NCBI GenBank assembly: GCA_003243425.1
Contig: QFQP01000019.1
Span: 62,001 to 126,000 of the forward strand
From: Archangium gephyra
GTDB taxonomy: Bacteria; Myxococcota; Myxococcia; Myxococcales; Myxococcaceae
DNA length: 64,000 nucleotides
Reading direction: 5' to 3'
Shown here: positions 50,563-59,027 of the stretch, in pieces
Layout: each line of letters begins with the position of its first letter
Position numbering within the stretch: position 1 is the stretch's first letter
Notes under the pieces: generated by a model
Databases searched by the model: none
The model's input: the letters and a program-made list of their open reading frames with translations, nothing else
Told to the model about the DNA's origin: nothing
Position numbers and translations under genes: made by a program

Positions 50563-50829
50563 TCACTTCGCCTTCGCGGCGGCTTTCGCCCGCGAGGCGT
50601 CACGCGCGCGGATCTTGCGCGGCTTGGTACGAGCCCGAACCGTCGGCTCTTCCTTGACGATTTCAAACGCCACGAGGTGGCGCACCTTGTCGAGCATCCC
50701 GCGGATGGCCGGCGTGTCCTTGAGCAGCTTCTCGGAGCCGAACTTCCAGACGCCGAGACCCTTCACGGTGGCAACCTGACGGGCCGACGCGCTCGAGGGG
50801 GACTTGATGAGCTTGATCTTGATGCCCAT
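50563..50829 (-). CDS. rpmD: 50S ribosomal protein L30
   Basis: 88 residues; the core (IKIKLIKSPSSASARQVATV, GLGVWKFGSEKLL and RGMLDKVRHLVAFE) is the ~60-residue L30, followed by a ~28-residue very basic C-terminal extension (RARTKPRKIRARDASRAKAA) that most L30 proteins lack. It lies between rpsE and rplO as usual. Confidence 0.95.
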   Translation of the reverse strand: MGIKIKLIKSPSSASARQVATVKGLGVWKFGSEKLLKDTPAIRGMLDKVRHLVAFEIVKEEPTVRARTKPRKIRARDASRAKAAAKAK

Positions 50830-50832
50830 GGC

Positions 50833-51348
50833 TTATTCCGCCTTCTTCTGGCCGAAGCTCACTTCCTTACCGCGCAGGCGCGAGACCTGCTCCGGGGACT
50901 TGAGCTGCTTCAGACCATCGACCACGGCCTTCACGACGTTGTGAGGGTTCCGCGAGCGCTGGCTCTTGGTGAGGATGTTGCGAATGCCCGCCGCCTCGAG
51001 CACCGCGCGAACGGGGCCACCGGCGATGACGCCAGTACCTTCCGACGCGGGCTTCAGCAGCACCTGGCCGGCGCCGAAACGACCCAGCACTTCGTGCGGA
51101 ATCGTGTGGCCGATCAGCGGCACCTTGAAGAGGTGCTTCTTGGCGTTCTCGCCACCCTTGCGGATGGCTTCGGGAACTTCGTTCGCCTTGCCGAGACCGA
51201 TGCCGACGTGACCGTTGCCGTCACCGACGACGACGATGGCGCCGAACGAGAAGCGGCGGCCGCCCTTAACGACCTTGGTCGGGCGGTAGATGTTGATGAC
51301 GCGGTCCTGCAGGTCCAGGTCGTTCGCGTTGATGGGAGTCGTGCTCAT
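50833..51348 (-). CDS. rpsE: 30S ribosomal protein S5
   Basis: 171 residues. RVINIYRPTKVVKGGRRFSF is the N-terminal S5 double-stranded RNA-binding-like domain, then GDGNGHVGIGLGKANEVPEA and the C-terminal GAGQVLLKPASEGTGVIAGG. S5 contributes to decoding accuracy. It is placed between rplR and rpmD. Confidence 0.98.
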   Translation of the reverse strand: MSTTPINANDLDLQDRVINIYRPTKVVKGGRRFSFGAIVVVGDGNGHVGIGLGKANEVPEAIRKGGENAKKHLFKVPLIGHTIPHEVLGRFGAGQVLLKPASEGTGVIAGGPVRAVLEAAGIRNILTKSQRSRNPHNVVKAVVDGLKQLKSPEQVSRLRGKEVSFGQKKAE

Positions 51349-51365
51349 TTCGTTAGTCCTTAAGG

Positions 51366-51722
51366 TCAGAACTGCAGACCGCCCTCACGCGCACCGTCGG
51401 CGATCGCCGCCACACGGCCGTGGTAGGGGAAACCGTTGCGGTCGAACACGACCTTTTCGATCTTCGCCGCCTTGCACTTCTCGGCGATGAGACCACCAAC
51501 GAGTTTGGCAGCGCCCTTCTTGTCGGCGTCGCCCAGCTTGCCCTTGATCTCCTTCGACAACGTCGAAGCAGACACCAGGGTGCGGCCGGTGGAATCGTCG
51601 ATGACCTGCGCGTGCAGGTGCTTGAGCGACTTGTAGATCGTGAGACGGGGACGCTCTGAGGATCCGTCGACCTTCTTGCGGATGCGCTCTTTGCGGTGGA
51701 GACGGGATTCGGTGTTGGACAT
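51366..51722 (-). CDS. rplR: 50S ribosomal protein L18
   Basis: 118 residues: RLHRKERIRKKVDGSSERPR, RLTIYKSLKHLHAQVIDD, and an ending VVFDRNGFPYHGRVAAIAD typical of L18. It binds 5S rRNA with L5 and L25. Placed between rplF and rpsE. Confidence 0.98.
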   Translation of the reverse strand: MSNTESRLHRKERIRKKVDGSSERPRLTIYKSLKHLHAQVIDDSTGRTLVSASTLSKEIKGKLGDADKKGAAKLVGGLIAEKCKAAKIEKVVFDRNGFPYHGRVAAIADGAREGGLQF

Positions 51723-51782
51723 AGTGATTTCCTTTCCTTCCGCGCGAGATTCGGACTTCCCCGCGCGGATGAACGGGTGGCT

Positions 51783-52352
51783 TTACGCCGTACCCGTCTT
51801 GCCCTCCTTGCGGCGGACAGTCTCGGTAGACAACTTGATACCCTTGCCCTTGTAGGGCTCGGGGGGTCGCAGCGCGCGAATCTTCACGGCCGTCTGACCC
51901 AGGAGGTGACGGTCGGCCGAGCGGAGCGTGAGGTCGAGCGTGGGCAGCGTGTCTTCGGTGCGGGGCGCCTTGCCGACTTCAGCAGTGACGCCTTCCGGCA
52001 GGTCGAAGATCACGGGGTGCGAGAAACCCAACGACATGTGAATCTGCTTGCCCTTGACCTCGGCGCGGAAACCGACGCCGCGGATCGCGAGCGCCTTCTC
52101 CCAGCCGGTGCCGACGCCCTTCGCCGCGTTGGCGAGAATGGCTCGGGTCAGACCGTGCGCAGCGCGGTCGAGACGGTGATCCGAAGGACGGGTAACGATG
52201 ACTTCCTTACCCTTCACTTCGACCTTGATCTTCGGCGACGGGATCTTCACCGAGAGCTTGCCCTTGGGGCCCTCGAAGTTGACCTTGTCACCAGCGACGG
52301 CGACCTTGACCTTGTCGTCGAACTTGATGGGGAGCTTACCGATGCGGCTCAT
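51783..52352 (-). CDS. rplF: 50S ribosomal protein L6
   Basis: 189 residues with MSRIGKLPI at the start and the hallmark RPPEPYKGKGIK near the C-terminus; the two structurally similar halves are recognisable (GPKGKLSVKIPSP; GVTAEVGKAPRTED). L6 lies near the sarcin-ricin loop. It follows rpsH with a 9-bp gap. Confidence 0.98.
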   Translation of the reverse strand: MSRIGKLPIKFDDKVKVAVAGDKVNFEGPKGKLSVKIPSPKIKVEVKGKEVIVTRPSDHRLDRAAHGLTRAILANAAKGVGTGWEKALAIRGVGFRAEVKGKQIHMSLGFSHPVIFDLPEGVTAEVGKAPRTEDTLPTLDLTLRSADRHLLGQTAVKIRALRPPEPYKGKGIKLSTETVRRKEGKTGTA

Positions 52353-52361
52353 GGTCGTTCC

Positions 52362-52760
52362 TCAGTAGACCGTGCAGATGAGTTCGCCGCCCACGTTGGC
52401 CTTACGGGCCTCGTGATCGACCATCACACCGCGCGAAGTGGAGAGAATCGCGACGCCCATGCCGCCCTTCACGCGCGGGATCTCGCGAACGTGAACGTAG
52501 CGACGGAGACCAGGCTTCGACTCACGCTTGATGCCGGTGATGACGGGCTCGCGGTTCGGGCCATACTTCAGCACCAGGGTGAGCTCGTTCTGCGGCGCCT
52601 TCTCGTGGACGATGAAGTCACTGATGAAGCCCTCGGACTTGAGAGCCTTCGCAACTTCGACCTTCAACTTCGAGGAGGGCAGCGTCAGCTTGTCGTGACG
52701 GACGAGCTGCGCGTTACGGATGCGGGTGAGCATGTCACCCACGGGATCATTGATGACCAT
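52362..52760 (-). CDS. rpsH: 30S ribosomal protein S8
   Basis: 132 residues: NDPVGDMLTRIRNAQLVRHD at the start, and the C-terminal STSRGVMVDHEARKANVGGE segment with the invariant STSRG. S8 binds 16S rRNA and in E. coli represses the spc operon. The 113-bp gap upstream to rplE is where rpsN normally lies; nothing encoding S14 is there. Confidence 0.98.
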   Translation of the reverse strand: MVINDPVGDMLTRIRNAQLVRHDKLTLPSSKLKVEVAKALKSEGFISDFIVHEKAPQNELTLVLKYGPNREPVITGIKRESKPGLRRYVHVREIPRVKGGMGVAILSTSRGVMVDHEARKANVGGELICTVY

Positions 52761-52873
52761 CTGCGGTACTTCTTCCGGTGAGGCGCTGTCCGCGCACTCG
52801 CTGGAGGTCGTGATGCCTTCCGGGCCAATCCCGGGGGTTCACCGCGACCGGTTCATGTGTCCTGCCTCAGCAC

Positions 52874-53545
<672 letters not shown>

Positions 53546-53594
53546 GATCGTCAGTTCCCTTGAGAGCGCGCGCCCTTAGCGCAGCGCAGGTGTC

Positions 53595-53921
53595 TCAGTC
53601 AATGGTCGCTTCGCACTGCTTGCAGAAGCGCTTCTTCTTGTCGCCTTCAGTGCGGACGCCAACGCGGGTCGCCTTGTCGCACTTCGGACAGACCAGGGCG
53701 ACGTTCGAGAGGGCAATCGTGCCCGGCTTCTCGACGATGCCACCCTCGGGGTTCGCGCGGTCCTTGCCCTTGCCAACGTGACGCTTGACCAGGCGCAGAC
53801 CTTCGACGCGAACGCGATCCTTCACGCGATCGAAGCCGATGATCTTGCCGCGGTTCGACTTCTGCGAGCGCTCGGCGCCCGACGTCACCTGCACGGTGTC
53901 GCCAATCTTGAGCTTCTGCAT
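53595..53921 (-). CDS. rplX: 50S ribosomal protein L24
   Basis: 108 residues: a KOW motif (KIGDTVQVTSGAERSQKSNR, GKIIGFDRVKDRV), GGIVEKPGTIALSNVALVCP, and a C-terminal segment with CPKCDKATR and FCKQCE, a four-Cys pattern that may bind zinc. L24 starts 50S assembly. The start of rplX follows rplN with a 3-bp gap. Confidence 0.97.
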   Translation of the reverse strand: MQKLKIGDTVQVTSGAERSQKSNRGKIIGFDRVKDRVRVEGLRLVKRHVGKGKDRANPEGGIVEKPGTIALSNVALVCPKCDKATRVGVRTEGDKKKRFCKQCEATID

Positions 53922-53924
53922 GAC

Positions 53925-54293
53925 TTAGAGCACCTCAGGCGCGAGCGAGATGATCTTCATGAACTTCTTGGCGCGGAGCTCGCGAGCGACCGGGCCGAAG
54001 ATGCGGGTACCGACAGGCTCGAGCTCCTTGTTGATGAGCACGGCCGAGTTGCCGTCGAACTTGATGTAGCTGCCGTCGGCGCGGCGCACTTCACGCGCGG
54101 TGCGAACGACGACGGCCTTCGCCGTGTCACCCTTCTTCACCTTCGCGTTCGGCAGCGCTTCACGGATCGAGACGACGATCACGTCGCCGATGGAGGCGTA
54201 CTCGCGGTGCGAGCCGCCCATCACCTTGATGCAGAACACTTTTTTGGCGCCCGAGTTGTCAGCAACATCGAGCACGCTGGTCATCTGGATCAT
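53925..54293 (-). CDS. rplN: 50S ribosomal protein L14
   Basis: 122 residues, exact family length: MIQMTSVLDVADNSGAKKV at the start, then GDVIVVSIREALPNAKVKKG and the FGPVARELRAKKFMKIISLA ending. It contributes to the intersubunit bridge region. It is the first gene of the spc part, 43 bp after rpsQ. Confidence 0.98.
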   Translation of the reverse strand: MIQMTSVLDVADNSGAKKVFCIKVMGGSHREYASIGDVIVVSIREALPNAKVKKGDTAKAVVVRTAREVRRADGSYIKFDGNSAVLINKELEPVGTRIFGPVARELRAKKFMKIISLAPEVL

Positions 54294-54336
54294 GACTTGG
54301 TTCCTTCTTCTTTAAGGGCGAGAGCCGGAAAACGGC

Positions 54337-54639
54337 TCAGGCGACGGTGGCCTTCTCGAGCACCTTGACGACGCGCCAGCGCTTGTCTTTCGACGTGCGG
54401 CGGGTCTCGGCGATCAGCACCTTGTCACCCTCGTTCACCGTGGGCTTCTTGGGCTCGTGGTCTTCCACGTGGGCCTTGTACTTCTCGCGGCGCGACATCA
54501 CCTTGCCGTAGGCGGCGTGCGACGTGCGGCGACGAACGGTCACGACGACCGTCTTCGACATCTTGTTCGAGGTGACGATGCCGATGCGCGTCTTGGGACG
54601 GCCGCGGGAGTCAGCCTGCTTGGTCTCGGTCTCAGCCAT
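54337..54639 (-). CDS. rpsQ: 30S ribosomal protein S17
   Basis: 100 residues from ATG 54639, which has GAGAGAG upstream; the longer frame is not favoured. GIVTSNKMSKTVVVTVRRRT and YKAHVEDHEPKKPTVNEGDK are typical of S17, an OB-fold early-assembly protein. It lies between rpmC and rplN. Confidence 0.97.
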   Translation of the reverse strand: MAETETKQADSRGRPKTRIGIVTSNKMSKTVVVTVRRRTSHAAYGKVMSRREKYKAHVEDHEPKKPTVNEGDKVLIAETRRTSKDKRWRVVKVLEKATVA

Positions 54640-54653
54640 GGTCGTGCTCTCTC

Positions 54654-54851
54654 TCACTTCGTCTTCGACTTCGCGGTCAGCACCGTCAACACACGCGCCA
54701 GGTCACGACGGTGCGTCGTGCGCTCCGACGGGTTGTCCAGGGCGCCGGTGCGCAGCTTCAGGTTGTCCTGAACCAGCGTCGCCTTCATCTCGGTGGCGCG
54801 CGTCTTCAGGTCTTCGATCGACAGCTCTTTGAGTTCCTTCGCGGTAGCCAT
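54654..54851 (-). CDS. rpmC: 50S ribosomal protein L29
   Basis: 65 residues, two helices: ELKELSIEDLKTRATEMKAT and NPSERTTHRRDLARVLTVLT. L29 lies at the nascent-chain exit and contacts trigger factor and SRP in other bacteria. Placed between rplP and rpsQ. Confidence 0.96.
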   Translation of the reverse strand: MATAKELKELSIEDLKTRATEMKATLVQDNLKLRTGALDNPSERTTHRRDLARVLTVLTAKSKTK

Positions 54852-54862
54852 TGTTCAGTTCC

Positions 54863-55282
54863 TCAGAGCGTCTGCTCAGCGCGGTTGATGATGCGGGTCA
54901 TGACGGGCAACTTGGCCGCCGCCAGCTTGAAGGCCGCGGTCGCCAGCTTCTCGTCCATGCCGCCCATTTCGTACAGAACGCGGCCCGGCTTCACGACGGC
55001 CACGTAGTACTCGACGCCGCCCTTGCCCGTACCCATGCGGGTCTCGGCCGGCTTCTTGGTAATGGGCTTGTCCGGGAAAATGCGGATCCAGATCTTGCCG
55101 CCGCGCTTGATCTCGCGGCTCATCGCGATACGCGCGGCTTCGATCTGTCGCGAGGTGATCCAACCCGGCTGGGTGGTCATCAGGCCGAACTCGCCGAACG
55201 CGAGCGTGTTGCCGCGGTGGGCCATACCGGGGGTGCGGCCCTTGTGCATCTTGCGGTACTTGGTGCGTGCAGGCTGAAGCAT
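54863..55282 (-). CDS. rplP: 50S ribosomal protein L16
   Basis: 139 residues: MLQPARTKYRKMHKGRTPG at the start, GNTLAFGEFGLMTTQPGWIT, and RMGTGKGGVEYYVAVVKPGR. L16 is needed for the peptidyl-transferase centre and tRNA positioning. Placed between rpsC and rpmC. Confidence 0.98.
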   Translation of the reverse strand: MLQPARTKYRKMHKGRTPGMAHRGNTLAFGEFGLMTTQPGWITSRQIEAARIAMSREIKRGGKIWIRIFPDKPITKKPAETRMGTGKGGVEYYVAVVKPGRVLYEMGGMDEKLATAAFKLAAAKLPVMTRIINRAEQTL

Positions 55283-55300
55283 GACGTTCCTCGAAAGTGT

Positions 55301-55960
55301 TTAGCGGGCCGCCGGAGCGCTGTTCGCGCCCTTCGTCGGGAGAATGTCACCGCGGCAGACCCACACCTTGCAGCCAATGGTGCCGTAGGTCGTACGCGCG
55401 ATGGCGTAGCCATAATCGATGTCCGCGCGGAGCGTGTGCAGCGGCACACGGCCTTCGCGGTACCACTCGTAGCGGGCCATTTCGGCACCACCCAGGCGGC
55501 CCGAGCAGGCGACGCGGATGCCCTTGGCGCCGAACTTCATGGCGGTCTGGATGGCCTTCTTCATCGCGCGACGGAACGCGATGCGACGCTCGAGCTGCGT
55601 GGCGATGTTCTCGGCCACCAGCTGCGCATCGGTCTCGGCCTTACGGACCTCGACGATGTTCAGGAAGACTTCGTTCTTGGTGAAGCGCTGGAGCTCCTTC
55701 TTCACCGTCTCGATGCCCGCGCCACGCTTGCCGATCACGATGCCGGGGCGCGCGGTGTGCACGTTGACCTTCACCTTGTTCGCGGCGCGCTCGATCTCGA
55801 CCTTCGAGACGCCTGCGTGGTTCAGGCTCTTCTTGACGTGCTCACGGATCTTGATGTCCTCGTGAAGCCACTGCGCGTAGTTCCGCTCCTCGAACCACTT
55901 CGAGTCCCAGGTGCGGATGACGCCGAGCCGGAAACCAATCGGATGAACCTTCTGACCCAA
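55301..55960 (-). CDS. rpsC: 30S ribosomal protein S3
   Basis: 219 residues: MGQKVHPIGFRLGVIRTWDS, a KH domain with VIGKRGAGIETVKKEL, and the C-terminal SGRLGGAEMARYEWYREGRV. S3 lines the mRNA entry channel and has helicase activity with S4. It follows rplV. Confidence 0.98.
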   Translation of the reverse strand: MGQKVHPIGFRLGVIRTWDSKWFEERNYAQWLHEDIKIREHVKKSLNHAGVSKVEIERAANKVKVNVHTARPGIVIGKRGAGIETVKKELQRFTKNEVFLNIVEVRKAETDAQLVAENIATQLERRIAFRRAMKKAIQTAMKFGAKGIRVACSGRLGGAEMARYEWYREGRVPLHTLRADIDYGYAIARTTYGTIGCKVWVCRGDILPTKGANSAPAAR

Positions 55961-55983
55961 GGTGTATCTCCTGAACTAGGCGG

Positions 55984-56340
55984 TTACTTCTTCGCCTTCA
56001 AAGACTCGTCCGAGAGGACGACGTGAATGTGGGAAGTCTTCTTGTTGACGCGCGTCGCACGACCCATGGCGCGCGGCATGTAGCGGCGGCCGGTGGGGCC
56101 CTGGTCGACCGAGATGGTCTTGACCCAGAGCTTGTCGATGTCGACGGAGCCCTTCGAGAGGTCCGTGGCGTTCGCCATGGCCGACTCGATGAGCTTCTTG
56201 ACGGGCAGCGCTGCCGCGCGACGCGTGAACTGCAGCGTGCTGATGGCCTTGCTGACGGGCATGCCGCGGACGAGCGAGGCCACCACGGAGAGCTTCCGGG
56301 GCGCCATACGCAGGTGACGGAGGTGAGCGATCGATTCCAT
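55984..56340 (-). CDS. rplV: 50S ribosomal protein L22
   Basis: 118 residues: HLRMAPRKLSVVASLVRGMP, the central helix with KKLIESAMANATDL, and PRAMGRATRVNKKTSHIHVV, whose beta-hairpin lines the exit tunnel and is a macrolide-resistance site. Placed between rpsS and rpsC. Confidence 0.98.
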   Translation of the reverse strand: MESIAHLRHLRMAPRKLSVVASLVRGMPVSKAISTLQFTRRAAALPVKKLIESAMANATDLSKGSVDIDKLWVKTISVDQGPTGRRYMPRAMGRATRVNKKTSHIHVVLSDESLKAKK

Positions 56341-56345
56341 CGTGA

Positions 56346-56639
56346 TTAACCCTTCTTGCCCGGGGCCGGAGCCGCCTTCTTCTCGGCGCTGTGCCCGCTG
56401 AACGTACGCGTGGGCGCGAACTCGCCCAGCTTGTGGCCGACCATGTTCTCGGTCACGTACACGGGGATGAACTTGCGCCCGTTGTGAACCGCGAACGTGT
56501 GACCGACCATCTCGGGGATGATCGTCGAACGGCGCGACCAGGTCTTGATGACCGCCTTCTTGTTGCCCTTGTTCATCGCATCAACCTTTTTGCTCAGGCT
56601 GCTGTCGATGAAGGGACCCTTCCAGGTTGAACGAGCCAT
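56346..56639 (-). CDS. rpsS: 30S ribosomal protein S19
   Basis: 97 residues: MARSTWKGPFIDSSLSKKV, TWSRRSTIIPEMVGHTFAVH, NGRKFIPVYVTENMVGHKLG and EFAPTRTF. S19 forms a complex with S13 in the 30S head. Placed between rplB and rplV. Confidence 0.98.
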   Translation of the reverse strand: MARSTWKGPFIDSSLSKKVDAMNKGNKKAVIKTWSRRSTIIPEMVGHTFAVHNGRKFIPVYVTENMVGHKLGEFAPTRTFSGHSAEKKAAPAPGKKG

Positions 56640-56654
56640 GGTTAGTCGCTCCCT

Positions 56655-57497
56655 TTAGTTGCTGCGCACGCCCTGGCGGCGCTGCGAAACGATGAACTTG
56701 TCGGTGCGCTTGTTCTTGCGCGTGGTGAGACCCTTGGTCTTCTTGCCCCAGGGCGAAACCGGGTGCGGGTTACCCTGACCGGACTTGCCTTCACCACCGC
56801 CGTGCGGGTGGTCGACCGGGTTCATGGCGAGACCGCGAACGGTGGGACGGATGCCGAGCCAGCGGCTCTTACCGGCCTTACCGATGGTGATGATCTCGTG
56901 ATCGATGTTGCCGATCTGACCGATGGTCGCGCGGCAGACGATCAAGACCTTGCGAACGGCGGTCGAGGGGAAGCGGACCTGAGCGTATTCACCCTCCTTC
57001 GCCATCAGCTGGCCCCAACTGCCCGCTGAACGAATCAGCTGACCGCCGCGACCCGGCTTGATCTCGATGTTGTGAATCACGGTCCCGACCGGGATGTTCT
57101 GGAGCGGCAGCGTGTTGCCCGGGCGGATGTCGACGTTGTCGCCCGAGAGGAGCGTATCGCCGACATTGAGGCCGACAGGCGCGAGGATGTAGCGCTTCTC
57201 GCCGTCTGCGTAGTGGAGCAGCGCGATGTTCGCGGTGCGGTTGGGGTCGTACTCGATCGAGAAGACCTTGGCCGGCACGCCGTCCTTGTTCCGCTTGAAG
57301 TCGATCACGCGGTAACGGCGCTTGTGACCACCGCCCTGGTGACGGCGGGTGATGTGACCATCACCATTGCGGCCGCCGGAGCGCTTGATCGCCTGCGTCA
57401 GCGACTTCTCGGGCACGTCGTGCGTGATTTCCGCGAAGTCCGACACCGTCATCAGACGGCGCACAGGCGACGTCGGTTTGAACTTTTTGACGCCCAT
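56655..57497 (-). CDS. rplB: 50S ribosomal protein L2
   Basis: 280 residues, normal length. The conserved VDHPHGGGEGKSGQGNPHPV segment around the peptidyl-transferase histidine is intact, as are LLHYADGEKRYILAPVGL and RRHQGGGHKRRYRVIDFKR. L2 is required for subunit association and peptidyl transfer. Placed between rplW and rpsS. Confidence 0.98.
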   Translation of the reverse strand: MGVKKFKPTSPVRRLMTVSDFAEITHDVPEKSLTQAIKRSGGRNGDGHITRRHQGGGHKRRYRVIDFKRNKDGVPAKVFSIEYDPNRTANIALLHYADGEKRYILAPVGLNVGDTLLSGDNVDIRPGNTLPLQNIPVGTVIHNIEIKPGRGGQLIRSAGSWGQLMAKEGEYAQVRFPSTAVRKVLIVCRATIGQIGNIDHEIITIGKAGKSRWLGIRPTVRGLAMNPVDHPHGGGEGKSGQGNPHPVSPWGKKTKGLTTRKNKRTDKFIVSQRRQGVRSN

Positions 57498-57498
57498 T

Positions 57499-57792
57499 TT
57501 AGACCGTGCCTCCCTCGAACAACTCGATCTTGTCGCCTTCCTTCAAGGTGACGAAGGCCTTCTTGAAGTTCGAGCGCTTGCCCATCTGCGTACCGACGCG
57601 CTTGATCTTGCCGCGCATGATCAGCGTGCGGACATCTTCAACAGTGACCTTGAACTGGGCCGCAACCGCGCGAGCCACTTCGTGCTTGGTCGCCTTGCGG
57701 TCGACCACGAACGAGTACTGACGCTGCTTCTCACGAGCCTTGTCCAGCTTCTCGGTGATCAGCGGTCCCTTGATGACGGAGCTGAGATCCAT
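57499..57792 (-). CDS. rplW: 50S ribosomal protein L23
   Basis: 97 residues: SVIKGPLITEKLDKAREKQR, YSFVVDRKATKHEVARAVAA and RTLIMRGKIKRVGTQMGKRS. L23 is the docking site for trigger factor and SRP. It starts one base before the rplB gap, within a tightly packed order. Confidence 0.97.
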   Translation of the reverse strand: MDLSSVIKGPLITEKLDKAREKQRQYSFVVDRKATKHEVARAVAAQFKVTVEDVRTLIMRGKIKRVGTQMGKRSNFKKAFVTLKEGDKIELFEGGTV

Positions 57793-57798
57793 GATCGA

Positions 57799-58449
57799 TT
57801 ACTCCTGCGCCTTCTTGGTGCCGCGCTTCTTGGTCAGCGCCTCGGAGAGGGCCTTCGCAGCGGCGACGGTGATGACGAGCGACTCGCGACGGAGCACGGA
57901 CTCGACGTTCACGCCTTCGACAGGCAGCACGTCGAACTTCTCCATGTTGCGAACGGCGCGGAGCAGCTTGTCGTTCTTCTTCTCGTCGACGACGAGCGCG
58001 CTCGTGAGCTTGAGGCCCTTGGTGAGCGACTCGTACGCCTTCTTCGACTTGCCGTCCGAAGGGAACTCGCTGATGAACACGAGCTTCTTCTCGCTGGCGC
58101 GGAGCGCGAGCGCGTGCGCCACGGCGGCGCGACGAACGGTGCGAGGCGGACGGTAGGTATAATCGCGGGGCTTCGGGCCCATCGCCTTACCACCGCCGAC
58201 CCAGTGCGAGGCGCGGGTCGAACCCTGGCGCGCGCGACCGGTGCCCTTCTGCTTCCAGGGCTTCTTGCCACCACCAGAGACCAGCGAGCTGTTCTTCACA
58301 GCGACGGTGCCCGCGCGGCGGTTGATCTGCTGCATCTTCGCGCCTTCGTACAGAAGGTGGGGGTTCACTTCCCCGGCGAAGAGATCGTCCGAGAGCTCGA
58401 TCTCGGAGACCTTCTTGTTGCTCAAATCGACGACGTCAAACTTAGCCAT
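57799..58449 (-). CDS. rplD: 50S ribosomal protein L4
   Basis: 216 residues with GGKKPWKQKGTGRARQGSTR, the tunnel-lining loop, and SHWVGGGKAMGPKPRDYTYR. L4 also represses the S10 operon in E. coli. The start ATG at 58449 lies only 14 bp after rpsJ; the L3 gene normally found between the two is absent. Confidence 0.98.
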   Translation of the reverse strand: MAKFDVVDLSNKKVSEIELSDDLFAGEVNPHLLYEGAKMQQINRRAGTVAVKNSSLVSGGGKKPWKQKGTGRARQGSTRASHWVGGGKAMGPKPRDYTYRPPRTVRRAAVAHALALRASEKKLVFISEFPSDGKSKKAYESLTKGLKLTSALVVDEKKNDKLLRAVRNMEKFDVLPVEGVNVESVLRRESLVITVAAAKALSEALTKKRGTKKAQE

Positions 58450-58463
58450 TGTCGTGATCTCCC

Positions 58464-58772
58464 TTAGCTCTTGATCTCGACGTCGACACCAGCCGACAGA
58501 TCGAGCTTCATGAGCGCGTCGAGCGTCTGCTGCGTCGGCTCGAGGATGTCCAGGAGCCGCTTATGCGTGCGGATCTCGAATTGTTCACGGCTCTTCTTGT
58601 CCACGTGGGGCGAACGAAGAACGGTGAAACGGTTGATACGCGTCGGGAGGGGAATCGGCCCGGAGACGCGAGCGCCAGTGCGCTTAGCGGTCTCGACAAT
58701 CTCCGTGGCACTCTGGTCCAGGAGCTTCGAGTCGTATGCCTTCAGACGGATGCGAATTTTCTGTGTCGCCAT
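58464..58772 (-). CDS. rpsJ: 30S ribosomal protein S10
   Basis: 102 residues, exact family length: IRIRLKAYDSKLLDQSATEI, SGPIPLPTRINRFTVLRSPH and VDKKSREQFEIRTHKRLLDI. S10 (NusE) also takes part in antitermination. It is the first gene of the cluster, with a 112-nt leader from the promoter at 58885-58913; tuf and fusA are not upstream. Confidence 0.98.
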   Translation of the reverse strand: MATQKIRIRLKAYDSKLLDQSATEIVETAKRTGARVSGPIPLPTRINRFTVLRSPHVDKKSREQFEIRTHKRLLDILEPTQQTLDALMKLDLSAGVDVEIKS

Positions 58773-58884
58773 TCTCGGTTGACCCTTGTGGTTTGCGACT
58801 TACTTCTCCAACCAACGCCGAATGGCTGTTGTTACGACCCGGGAGCCCCTGGTTTTCACAGAGCGATGCGGCGAAAGCGGCGCG

Positions 58885-58913
58885 CGTATACGTCGCCACG
58901 AATCCCACGTCAA
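58885..58913 (-). promoter_or_regulatory. sigma-70-type promoter of the S10-spc-alpha cluster
   Basis: Minus strand: TTGACG (58913-58908), 17-bp spacer, TATACG (58890-58885). Both hexamers match the consensus at five and five of six bases respectively with optimal spacing, and lie about 112 bp upstream of rpsJ. A facing TTGACG on plus at 58921-58926 forms an inverted repeat with this -35. Confidence 0.75.
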
Positions 58914-59027
58914 GCGCCTATTGACGAATCGCGTTTTCGCTCTCGTCGGTGAGCGCGTTTCCCGCATCCCGAGGGCCGAGCGAAACAGAAAGTGGGCCGC
59001 CACCTACCGAGTAGTTTCGCGCGCCCC

